Shown here piece by piece: positions 1-10,380 of a stretch of 64,000 nucleotides of DNA. Source of the stretch: Euonymus europaeus (taxonomy: Eukaryota; Streptophyta; Magnoliopsida; Celastrales; Celastraceae); NCBI GenBank assembly GCA_963580455.1, contig OY756969.1:24834760-24898759 (forward strand), given 5' to 3'. The first letter of the stretch is position 1. Each line of letters opens with the position of its first letter. The position numbers were made by a program, and so were the translations under genes. Under the pieces are notes generated by a model. The model had not been told where the DNA came from. It saw nothing but the letters and a program-made list of their open reading frames with translations, and did no database searches.

Positions 1-682
1 AGTTCTGAATTCGGTGAATTTTAGCTTGATTTCACACCTGTTTTCGAGCTCTACGATCCCGGTGTTTCGGATTTTGATTTGAGAACTCGTGGCTAGTTGG
101 TCTCGTTTCACCTAGTTTGCCGCGAAATGTGGTTTCTTTACGTAAACGGTTTTATGAATATCCGTTGACTCCGAGTTTTGAATTCGGTGATTTTTAGCTT
201 GATTTCACACTACTTTTCGAGCTCTACGATCCCGGCATTTCGGATTTTGACTTCAGAACATGTGGCTAGTTGGTCTCGTTTCACCTAGTTAGCCGCGAAA
301 TGTGGTTTCTTTACGTAAACGGTTTTATGAATATCCGTTGACTCCGAGTTCTGAATTCGATGATTTTTAGCTTGATTTCACACTACTTTTCGAGCTCTAC
401 AATCCTGGCATTTCGGATTTTTATTTCAGAACTCGTGGCTATTGGGTCTCGTTTCACCTAGTTAGCCGCGAAATGTGGTTTCTTTACGTAAACAGTTTTA
501 TGAATATCCGTTGACTCCGAGTTCTGAATTCCGTGATTTTTAGATTAATCTCACACTAATTTTCGAGCTCTACGATCCTGGCATTTCGGATTTTGATTTC
601 AGAACTCGTGGCTAGTTGGTCTCGTTTCACCGCGAAATGTGGTTTCTTTACGTAAACAGTTTTATGAATATCCGTTGACTCC
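1..682 (-). repeat. Satellite monomers in inverted orientation (domain I)
   Basis: These are 173-bp satellite monomers read on the minus strand. The motif AGTTCTGAATTC or its variants recurs at 1, 174, 347 and 520, exactly 173 bp apart. Using the same phase as the rest of the array, there are three complete minus-strand monomers (89-607), a partial at 1-88 and a partial at 608-682. The last partial lacks about 9 bp near position 630, where CACCTAGTTAGCCGCG is reduced to CACCGCG. The block carries variants that are rare in the plus array, such as a CGATCCCGG segment. It shares ACCAACTAG (reverse-complemented) with some plus-strand monomer types. No ORF of note is present. The block continues off the left edge, so its full length is unknown. 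Confidence 0.95.
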
Positions 683-749
683 AACTAGCCACGAGTTCTG
701 AAATCAAAATCCGAAATGCCAGGATCGTAGAGCTCGAAAATTAGTGTGA
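551..749. repeat. Perfect 69-bp inverted repeat spanning the orientation switch
   Basis: Positions 551-619 are the exact reverse complement of 681-749, with a 61-bp spacer (620-680). Both arms are satellite sequence. The match ends abruptly on the outer side, where 541-550 does not pair well with 750-759. Because neighbouring monomers differ at several sites, perfect identity over 69 bp suggests the arms share a recent origin, for example by fold-back or template switching at the inversion. The arms could extrude as a cruciform or hairpin. The structure itself is read directly from the sequence; the mechanism is inference. Confidence 0.9.
681..683. other. Head-to-head orientation breakpoint of the satellite array
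   Basis: To the left the sequence reads as minus-strand monomer up to ...GTTGACTCC (ending at 682), where the next expected bases would be GAG. Instead AACTAGCCACGAG follows, which is plus-strand monomer. The two bases CC at 681-682 fit both sides, so the junction has about 2 bp of microhomology. No foreign sequence lies at the join. The plus-strand phase begins at 693 with GAGTTCTG. Confidence 0.9.
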
Positions 750-1557
750 AATCAAGCTAAAAATCATCGAATTCAGAACTCGGAGTCAACGGATATTCTT
801 AAAACCGTTTACGTAAAGAAACCACATTTCGCGGCTAACTAGGTGAAACGAGACCTACTAGCCACGAGTTCTGAAATCAAAATCCGAAAGGCCAAGATTG
901 TAGAGCTCGAAAAGTAGTGTGAAATCAAGCTAAAAATCATCGAATTCAGAACTCGGAGTCAACGGATATTCATAAAACCGTTTACGTAAAGAAACCACAT
1001 TTCGCGCCTAACTAGGTGAAACGAGACCTACTAGCCACGAGTTCTGAAATCAAAAACCGAAACGCCAGGATTGTAGAGCTCGAAAAGTAGTGTGAAATCA
1101 AGCTAAAAATCACCGAATTCAGAACTCGGAGTCAACGGATATTCATAAAACCGTTTACTTAAAGAAACCACATTTCGCGCCTAACTAGGTGAAACGAGAC
1201 CTACTAGCCACGATTTCTGAAATCAAAAACCAAAATACCAGGATTGTAGAGCTCAAAAAGTAGTGTGAAATCAAGCTAAAAATCACCGAATTCAGAACTC
1301 GGAGTCAACGGATATTCATAAAACCGTTTATGTAAGGAAACCACATTTCGCGCCTAACTAGGTGAAACGAGACCTACTAGCCACAAGTTCGGAAATCAAA
1401 ATCCGAAACACCAGGATTGTAGAGCTCAAAAAGTAGTGTGAAATCAAGCTAAAAATCACCGAATTCAGAACTCGGAGTCATCGGATATTCATAAAACCGT
1501 TTACGTAAATAAACCTAATTTCGTGCCTAACTAGGTGAAACGAGACCTACTAGCCAC
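693..1557 (+). repeat. Left-edge monomers and partial 10-mer HOR copy
   Basis: There are five monomers. The first two (693 and 866) are divergent, sharing AAATCATCGAATTC in place of the usual CACCGAATTC. The next three (1039, 1212, 1385) match, in order, the last three monomers of the 10-mer HOR: one with GTTTACTTAAAG, one with CCAAAATACC plus TTTATGTAAGG, and one with AAGTTC plus AACACC. They therefore look like the right-hand end of a further HOR copy cut off by the inversion. Confidence 0.7.
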
Positions 1558-3287
1558 GAGTTCTGAAATCAAAAACCGAAACTCCAGGATTGTGGAGCTC
1601 GAAAAGTAGTGTGAAATCAAGCTAAAAATCACCGAATTCAGAACTCGGAGTCAACGGATATTCATAAAAACGTTTACGTAAAGAAACCACAATTCGCGGC
1701 TAACTAGGTGAAACGAGACCTACTAGCCACGAGTTCTGAAATCAAAAACCGAAATGCCAGGATTGTAGAGCTCGAAAAGTAGTGTGAAATCAAGCTAAAA
1801 ATCACCGAATTCATAACTCGGAGTCAACGGATATTCATAAAACCGTTTACGTAAAGAAACCACAATTCGCGCCTAACTAGGTGAAACGAGACCTACTAGC
1901 CACGAGTTCTGAAATCAAAAATCGAAACGCCAAGATTGTAGATCTCGAAAAGTAGTGTGAAATCAAGCAAAAAATCACCGAATTCAAAACTCGGAGTCAA
2001 CTGATATTCATAAAACCGTTTACGTAAAGAAACCACATTTCTCGCCTAACTAGGTGAAACGAGACCTACTAGGCACGAGTTCTGAAATCAAAAACCGAAA
2101 CTCCAGGATTGTAGAGCTCAAAAAGTATTGTGAAATCAAGCTAAAAATCACAGTATTCAGAACTCGGAGTCAGCGGATATTCATAAAACCGTTTACGTAA
2201 AGAAACCACATTTCTCGCCTAACTAGGTGAAACGAGACCTACTAGCCACGAGTTCTGAAATCAAAAACCGAAACCCCAGGATTGTAGAGCTCAAAAGGTA
2301 TTGTGAAATCAAGCTAAAAATCACAGTATTCAGAACTCAGAGTCAACGGATATTCATAAAACCGTTTACGTAAAGAAACCACAATTCGCGCCTAACTAGG
2401 TGAAACGAGACCTACTAGCAACGAGTTCTGAAATAAAAATCCGAAACGCCAGGATTGTAGAGCTCGAAAAGTAGTGTGAAATCAAGCTAAAAATCACCGA
2501 ATTCAGAACTCGGAGTCAACGGATATTCATAAAACCGTTTACGTAAAGAAACCAGATTTCGCGCCTAACTAAGTGAAACGAGACCTACTAGCCACGAGTT
2601 CTGAAATCAAAATCCGAAACTCCAGGATTGTAGAGCTCGAAAAGTAGTGTGAAATCAAGCTAAAAATCACCGAATTTAGAACTCGGAGTCAACGGATATT
2701 CCTAAAACCGTTTACGTAAAGAAACCACATTTCGCGCCTAACTAGGTGAAACGAGACCTACTAGCCACGAGTTCTGAAATCAAAAACCGAAACGCCAGGA
2801 TTGTAGAGCTCGAAAAGTAGTGTGAAATCAAGCTAAAAATCACCGAATTCAGAACTCGGAGTCAACGGATATTCATAAAACCGTTTACTTAAAGAAACCA
2901 CATTTCGCGCCTAACTAGGTGAAACGAGACCTACTAGCCACGAGTTCTGAAATCAAAAACCAAAATACCAGGATTGTAGAGCTCGAAAAGTAGTGTGAAA
3001 TCAAGCTAAAAATCACCGAATTCAGAACTCGGCGTCAACGGATATTCATAAAACCGTTTATGTAAGGAAACCACATTTCGCGCCTAACTAAGTGAAACGA
3101 GACCTACTAGCCACAAGTTCTGAAATCAAAATCCGAAACACCAGGATTGTAGAGCTCAAAAAGTAGTGTGAAATCAAGCTAAAAATCACCGAATTCAGAA
3201 CTCGGAGTCAACGGATATTCATAAAACCGTTTACGTAAAGAAACCACAATTCGCGCCTAACTAGGTGAAACGAGACCTACTAGCCAC
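1558..3287 (+). repeat. 10-monomer higher-order repeat, copy 1 (1,730 bp)
   Basis: Ten monomers carry a distinctive order of variants. The first has GTGGAGCTC and AAAAACGTTT. The third has AGATCTCG with AACTGATATTC. The fourth and fifth have CACAGTATTC. The sixth has a CCAGATTTC change, the seventh GAATTTAG with ATTCCTAA, the eighth GTTTACTTAAAG, the ninth CCAAAATACC with TTTATGTAAGG, and the tenth AAGTTC with AACACC. The same order returns 2,249 bp (13 x 173) downstream. Confidence 0.85.
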
Positions 3288-3806
3288 GAGTTCTGAAATC
3301 AAAAACCGAAACGCCAGGATTGTAGAGCTCGAAAAGTAGTGTGAAATCAAGCTAAAAATCACCGAATTCAGAACTCGGAGTCAACGGATATTCATAAAAC
3401 CGTTTACTTAAAGAAACCACATTTCGCGCCTAACTAGGTGAAACGAGACCTACTAGCCACGAGTTCTGAAATCAAAATCCGAAACTCCAGGATTGTAGAG
3501 CTCGAAAAGTAGTGTGAAATCAAGCTAAAAATCACCGAATTTAGAACTCGGAGTCAACGGATATTCCTAAAACCGTTTACGTAAAGAAACCACATTTCGC
3601 GCCTAACTAGGTGAAACGAGACCTACTAGCCACGAGTTCTGAAATCAAAATCCGAAACTCCAGGATTGTAGAGCTCGAAAAGTAGTGTGAAATCAAGCTA
3701 AAAATCACCGAATTCAGAACTCGGAGTCAACGGATATTCCTAAAACCGTTTACGTAAAGAAACCACATTTCGCGCCTAACTAGGTGAAACGAGACCTACT
3801 AGCCAC
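3288..3806 (+). repeat. Three-monomer spacer between the two 10-mer HOR copies
   Basis: Three monomers separate the two full 10-mer copies and explain why the copies are 13 rather than 10 monomers apart. The first resembles HOR monomer 8 (GTTTACTTAAAG). The second and third resemble HOR monomer 7 (AACTCC with ATTCCTAA). They probably arose by local duplication of monomers 7-8; that origin is inference. Confidence 0.7.
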
Positions 3807-5536
3807 GAGTTCTGAAATCAAAAACCGAAACTCCAGGATTGTGGAGCTCGAAAAGTAGTGTGAAATCAAGCTAAAAATCACCGAATTCAGAACTCGGAGT
3901 CAACGGATATTCATAAAAACGTTTACGTAAAGAAACCACAATTCGCGGCTAACTAGGTGAAACGAGACCTACTAGCCACGAGTTCTGAAATCAAAAACCG
4001 AAATGCCAGGATTGTAGAGCTCGAAAAGTAGTGTGAAATCAAGCTAAAAATCACCGAATTCATAACTCGGAGTCAACGGATATTCATAAAACCGTTTACG
4101 TAAAGAAACCACAATTCGCGCCTAACTAGGTGAAACGAGACCTACTAGCCACGAGTTCTGAAATCAAAAATCGAAACGCCAAGATTGTAGATCTCGAAAA
4201 GTAGTGTGAAATCAAGCAAAAAATCACCGAATTCAAAACTCGGAGTCAACTGATATTCATAAAACCGTTTACGTAAAGAAACCACATTTCTCGCCTAACT
4301 AGGTGAAACGAGACCTACTAGGCACGAGTTCTGAAATCAAAAACCGAAACTCCAGGATTGCAGAGCTCAAAAAGTATTGTGAAATCAAGCTAAAAATCAC
4401 AGTATTCAGAACTCGGAGTCAGCGGATATTCATAAAACCGTTTACGTAAAGAAACCACATTTCTCGCCTAACTAGGTGAAACGAGACCTACTAGCCACGA
4501 GTTCTGAAATCAAAAACCGAAACCCCAGGATTGTAGAGCTCAAAAGGTATTGTGAAATCAAGCTAAAAATCACAGTATTCAGAACTCAGAGTCAACGGAT
4601 ATTCATAAAACCGTTTACGTAAAGAAACCACAATTCGCGCCTAACTAGGTGAAACGAGACCTACTAGCAACGAGTTCTGAAATAAAAATCCGAAACGCCA
4701 GGATTGTAGAGCTCGAAAAGTAGTGTGAAATCAAGCTAAAAATCACCGAATTCAGAACTCGGAGTCAACGGATATTCATAAAACCGTTTACGTAAAGAAA
4801 CCAGATTTCGCGCCTAACTAAGTGAAACGAGACCTACTAGCCACGAGTTCTGAAATCAAAATCCGAAACTCCAGGATTGTAGAGCTCGAAAAGTAGTGTG
4901 AAATCAAGCTAAAAATCACCGAATTTAGAACTCGGAGTCAACGGATATTCCTAAAACCGTTTACGTAAAGAAACCACATTTCGCGCCTAACTAGGTGAAA
5001 CGAGACCTACTAGCCACGAGTTCTGAAATCAAAAACCGAAACGCCAGGATTGTAGAGCTCGAAAAGTAGTGTGAAATCAAGCTAAAAATCACCGAATTCA
5101 GAACTCGGAGTCAACGGATATTCATAAAACCGTTTACTTAAAGAAACCACATTTCGCGCCTAACTAGGTGAAACGAGACCTACTAGCCACGAGTTCTGAA
5201 ATCAAAAACCAAAATACCAGGATTGTAGAGCTCGAAAAGTAGTGTGAAATCAAGCTAAAAATCACCGAATTCAGAACTCGGCGTCAACGGATATTCATAA
5301 AACCGTTTATGTAAGGAAACCACATTTCGCGCCTAACTAAGTGAAACGAGACCTACTAGCCACAAGTTCTGAAATCAAAATCCGAAACACCAGGATTGTA
5401 GAGCTCAAAAAGTAGTGTGAAATCAAGCTAAAAATCACCGAATTCAGAACTCGGAGTCATCGGATATTCATAAAACCGTTTACGTAAATAAACCTAATTT
5501 CGCGCCTAACTAGGTGAAACGAGACCTACAAGCCAC
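3807..5536 (+). repeat. 10-monomer higher-order repeat, copy 2 (1,730 bp)
   Basis: This copy repeats the monomer order of 1558-3287 at an offset of exactly 2,249 bp. Examples are GTGGAGCTC at 1592 and 3841, CTGATA at 2001 and 4250, and CAAAATACCA at 2961 and 5210. Few differences are visible, for example GATTGCAGAG in its fourth monomer. The last monomer has a 3' half (AGTCATCGG, CCTAATTTCG) that instead matches the monomer at 1385, before copy 1. That suggests conversion or exchange between HOR copies. Confidence 0.85.
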
Positions 5537-6055
5537 GAGTTCTGAAATCAAAAACCGAAACTCCAGGATTGTGGAGCTCGAAAAGTAGTGTGAAATGAAG
5601 CTAAAAATCACCGAATTCAGAACTCGGAGTCAACGGATATTCATAAAAACGTTTACGTAAAGAAACCACAATTCGCGGCTAACTAGGTGAAACGAGACCT
5701 ACTAGCCACCAGTTCTGAAATCAAAAACCGAAATGCCAGGATTGTAGAGCTCGAAAAGTAGTGTGAAATCAAGCAAAAAATCACCGAATTCAGAACTCGG
5801 AGTCAACGGATATTCATAAAACCGTTTACGTAAAGAAACCACAATTCGCGCCTAACTAGGTGAAACGAGACGTACTAGTCACGAGTTCTGAAATCAAAAA
5901 TCGAAACGCCAAGATTGTAGATCTCGAAAAGTAGTGTGAAATCAAGCAAAAAATCACCGAATTCAGAACTCAGAGTCAACTGATATTCATAAAACCGTTT
6001 ACGTAAAGAAACCACAATTCGCGGCTAACTAGGTGAAACGAGACCAACTAGCCAC
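5537..6055 (+). repeat. Partial third 10-mer HOR copy (3 monomers)
   Basis: Three monomers follow the order of HOR monomers 1-3: GTGGAGCTC with AAAAACG, then AATGCC, then AGATCTCG with AACTGATATTC. They carry private changes such as CACCAGTTC and GACGTACTAGTCACG. The order then breaks and domain III monomer types begin at 6056. Confidence 0.7.
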
Positions 6056-8823
6056 GAGTTCTGAAATCAAAAACCGAAATGCCAGGATTGTAGAGCTCGA
6101 AAAGTAGTGTGAAATCAAGATAAAAATCACCGAATTCAGAACTCGGAGTCAACGGATATTCGTAAAACCGTTTACGTAAAGAAACCACATTTCGCGCCTA
6201 ACTAGGTGAAATGAGACCTACTAGCCACGATTTCTGAAATCAAAAACCGAAATACTAGGATTGTAGAGCTCAAAAAGTAGTGTGAAATCAAGCTAAAAAT
6301 CACCGAATTCAGAACTCGGAGTCAACGGATATTCATAAAACCGTTTACGTAAAGAAACCACAATTCGCGCCTAACTAGGTGAAACGAGACCTACTAGCCA
6401 CGAGTTCTGAAATCAAAATCCGAAATACCAGGATTGTAGAGCTCGAAAAGTAGTGTGAAATCAAGCTAAAAATCACCGAATTCAGAACTCGGAGTCAACG
6501 GATATTCATAAAACTGTTTACGTAAAGAAACCACATTTCGTGCGTAACTAGGTGAAACGAGACCTACTTGCCACGAGTTCTGAAATCAAAAACCGAAACG
6601 CCAGGATTGTAGAGCTCGAAAAGTAGTGTGAAATCAAGCTAAAAATCACCGAATTCAGAACTCGGAGTCAACGGATATTCATAAAACTGTTTACGTAAAG
6701 AAACCACATTTCAAGCGTAACTAGGTGAAACGAGACCTACTAGCCACGAGTTCTGAAATCAAAAACCGAAACGCCAGGATTGTAGAGCTCGAAAAGTAGT
6801 GTGAAATCAAGCTAAAAATCACCGAATTCAGAACTCGGAGTCAACGGATATTCATAAAACCGTTTACGTAAAGAAACCACATTTCGCGCCTAACTTGGTG
6901 AAACGAGACCTACTAGCCACGAGTTCTGAAATCAAAATCCGAAACTGCAGGATTGTAGAGCTCGAAAAGTAGTGTGAAATCAAGCTAAAAATCACCGAAT
7001 TCAGAACTCGGAGTCAACGGATATTCATAAAACCGTTTACGTAAAGAAACCACATTTCGCGCGTAACTAGGTGAAACGAGACCTACTAGCCACGAGTTCT
7101 GAAATCAAAAACCGAAACGCCAGGATTGCAGAGCTCGAAAAGTAGTGTGAAATCAAGCAAAAAATCACCGAATTCAGAACTCGGAGTCAACGGATATTCA
7201 TAAAACCGTTTACGTAAAGAAACCACAATTCGCGGCTAACTCGGTGAAACGAGACCTACTTGCCACGAGTTCTGAAATCAAAAACAGAAACTCCAGGATT
7301 GTAGAGCTCGAAAAGTAGTGTGAAATCAAGCTAATAATCACCGAATTCAGAACTCGGAGTCAACGGATATTCATAAAACCGTTTACGTAAAGAAACCACA
7401 TTTCTCGCCTAACTAGGTGAAACGAGACCTACTAGCCACGAGTTCTGAAATCAAAAACCGAAACGCCAGGATTGTAGAGCTTGAAAAGTAGTGTGAAATC
7501 AAGCTAAATATCACCGAATTCAGAACTCGGGGTCAACGGATATTCGTAAAACCGTTTACGTAAAGAAACCACATTTCGCGCCTAACTAGGTGAAATGAGA
7601 CCTACTAGCCACGATTTCTGAATTCAAAAACCGAAATACCAGGATTGTAGAGCTCAAAAAGTAGTGTGAAATCAAGCTAAAAATCACCGAATTCAGAACT
7701 CGGAGTCAACGGATATTCCTAAAACCGTTTACGTAAAGAAACCACATTTCGCGCCTAACTAGGTGAAACGAGACCTACTAGCCACGAGTTCTGAAATCAA
7801 AATCCGAAATACCAGGATTGTAGAGCTCGAAAAGTAGTGTGAAATCAAGCTAAAAATCACCGAATTCAGAACTCGGAGTCAACGGATATTCATAAAACCA
7901 TTTACGTAAAGAAACCACATTTCGTGCGTAACAAGGTGAAACGAGACCAACTAGCTACGAGTTCTGAAATAAAAAACCGAAATGTCAGGATTGTAGAGCT
8001 CGAAAAGTAGTGTGAAATCAAGCTAAAAATCACCGAATTCAGAACTCGGAGTCAACGGATATTCATAAAACCGTTTACGTAAAGAAACCACATTTCGCGC
8101 CTAACTAGGTGAAACGAGACCTACTAGCCACGAGTTCTGAAATCAAAAACCGAAACGCCAAGATTGTAGAGCTCGAAAAGTAGTGTGAAATCAAGCTAAA
8201 AATCACCGAATTCAGAACTCGGAGTCAACGGATATTCATAAAACCGTTTACGTAAAGAAACCACATTTCGCGCCTAACTAGGTGAAACGAGACCTACTAG
8301 CGACGAGTTCTGAAATCAAAATCCGAAACTCCAGGATTGTAGAGCTCGAAAAGTAGTGTGAAATCAAGCTAAAAATCACCGAATTCAGAACTCGGAGTCA
8401 ACGGATATTCATAAAACCGTTTATTTAAAGAAACCACATTTCGCGCCTAACTAGGTGAAATGAGACCTACTAGCCACGAGTTCTGAAATCAAAAACCGAA
8501 ACCGTAGGATTGTAGAGCTCCAAAAGTAGTGTGAAATCAAGCTAAAAATCACCGAATTCAGAACTCAGAGTCAACGGATATTCATAAAACAGTTTACGTA
8601 AAGAAACCACATTTCTCGCCTAACTAGGTGAAATGAGACCTACTAGCCACGAGTTCTGAAATCAAAAAGCGAAACGCCAGGATTGTAGAGCTCGAAAAGT
8701 AGTGTGAAATCATGCTAAAAATCACCGAATTCAGAACTCGGAGTCAACGGATATTCATAAAACCGTTTACGTAAAGAAACCACATTTCTCGCCTAACTAG
8801 GTGAAACAAGACCTACTAGCCAC
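6056..8823 (+). repeat. Domain III, first copy of the ~20-monomer HOR (truncated)
   Basis: There are sixteen monomers: two lead-ins (6056, 6229), then fourteen (6402-8823) that set the order seen again downstream. Markers in sequence include GTGCGTAAC with TACTTGCC, AACTGCAGG, GATTGCAGAG with CTCGGTG, AAACAGAAACTCC with CTAATAATC, AGCTTGAAAAG with CGGGGTC, AACAAGG with ACCAACTAGCTAC, AATGTCAGG, TAGCGACGAG, TTTATTTAAAG, ACCGTAGG, and AAAGCGAAACGCC with CATGCTAA. From about 6.75 kb to about 8.85 kb these match 10.9-13.0 kb at an offset of 4,152 bp (24 x 173), for example AACTGCAGG at about 6943 and 11095. Confidence 0.8.
6748..6920 (+). repeat. Representative satellite monomer (one variant from consensus)
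   Basis: This copy illustrates the unit; it differs from my by-eye consensus mainly by CTTGG in place of CTAGG near its end. Landmarks: SacI site GAGCTC 6785-6790; EcoRI site GAATTC 6824-6829; palindrome TTTACGTAAA 6863-6872. An 11-bp inverted pair is CGAGTTCTGAA (6747-6757, and again at 6920-6930) with TTCAGAACTCG (6827-6837). A 9-bp direct sub-repeat, TGAAATCAA, occurs at monomer positions 7-15 and 55-63. The consensus has 12 CpG dinucleotides against about 7.5 expected from its C and G content. Length is close to one nucleosome plus linker, as in many centromeric satellites. I do not recognise the family. Confidence 0.9.
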
Positions 8824-10380
8824 GAGTTCTGAAATCAAAAACCGAAATGCCAGGATTGTAGAGCTCGAAAAGTAGTGTGAAATCAAGCTAAAAATCACCG
8901 AATTCAGAACTCGGAGTCAACGGATATTCATAAAACTGTTTACGTAAAGAAACCACATTTCGTGCGTAACTAGGTGAAACGAGACCTACTAGCCACGAGT
9001 TCTGAAATCAAATACCGAAACGCCAGGATTGTAGAGCTCGAAAAGTAGTGTGAAATCAAGCTAAAAATCACCGAATTCAGAACTCGGAGTCAACGGATAT
9101 TCATAAAACCGTTTACGTAAAGAAACCACATTTCTCGCCTAACTAGGTGAAACGAGACCTACTAGCCACGAGTTCTGAAATCAAAAACCGAAATGCCAGG
9201 ATTGTAGAGCTCAAAAAGTAGTGTGAAATCAAGCTAAAAATCACCGAATTCAGAACTCGGAGTCAACGGATATTCGTAAAACCGTTTACGTAAAGAAACC
9301 ACATTTCGCGCCTAACTAGGTGAAATGAGACCTACTAGCCACGATTTCTGAAATCAAAAACCGAAATACTAGGATTGTAGAGCTCAAAAAGTAGTGTGAA
9401 ATCAAGCTAAAAATCACCGAATTCAGAACTCGGAGTCAACGGATATTCATAAAACCGTTTACGTAAAGAAACCACAATTCGCGGCTAACTAGGTGAAACG
9501 AGACCAACTAGCCACGAGTTCTGAAATCAAAAACCGAAATGCCAGGATTGTAGAGCTCGAAAAGTAGTGTGAAATCAAGCTAAAAATCACCGAATTCAGA
9601 ACTCGGAGTCAACGGATATTCGTAAAACCGTTTACGTAAAGAAACCACATTTCGCGCCTAACTAGGTGAAGTGAGACCTACTAGCCACGATTTCTGAAAT
9701 CAAAAACCGAAATACTAGGATTGTAGAGCTCAAAAAGTAGTGTGAAATCAAGCTAAAAATCACCGAATTGAGAACTCGGAGTCAACGGATATTCCTAAAA
9801 CCGTTTACGTAAAGAAACCACATTTCGCGCCTAACTAGGTGAAACGAGACCTACTAGCCACGAGTTCTGAAATCAAAAACCGAAACGCCAGGATTGTAGA
9901 GCTCGAAAAGTAGTGTGAAATCAAGCTAAAAATCACCGAATTCAGAACTCGGAGTCAACGGATATTCATAAAACCGTTTACGTAAAGAAACCACAATTCG
10001 CGGCTAACTAGGTGAAACGAGACCAACTAGCCACGAGTTCTGAAATCAAAAACCGAAATCCCAGGATTGTAGAGCTCAAAAAGTAGTGTGAAATCAAGCT
10101 AAAAATCACCGAATTCAGAACTCGGAGTCAACGGATATTCGTAAAACCGTTTACGTAAAGAAACCACATTTCGCGCCTAACTAGGGGAAATGAGACCTAC
10201 TAGCCACGATTTCTGAAATCAAAAACCGAAATACTAGGATTGTAGAGCTCAAAAAGTAGTGTGAAATCAAGCTAAAAATCACCGAATTCATAACTCGGAG
10301 TCAACGGATATTCATAAAACCGTTTACGTAAAGAAACCACATTTCGCGCCTAACTAGGTGAAACGAGACCTACTAGCCAC
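8824..10380 (+). repeat. Irregular nine-monomer stretch between HOR copies
   Basis: Nine monomers of types that normally sit at the end of the HOR, here in broken or repeated order. Three alternations are visible of a monomer with ATTCGTAA followed by one with GATTTCTG and AATACTAGG (9170/9343, 9516/9689, 10035/10208). This looks like repeated local duplication of a two- or three-monomer group. Confidence 0.65.

Noticed and set aside
6863..6872. TTTACGTAAA as a transcription-factor (bZIP-type ACGT) binding site
   Set aside because: The core resembles such sites, but it repeats several hundred times in non-coding satellite with no promoter context, so a regulatory call is not supported.
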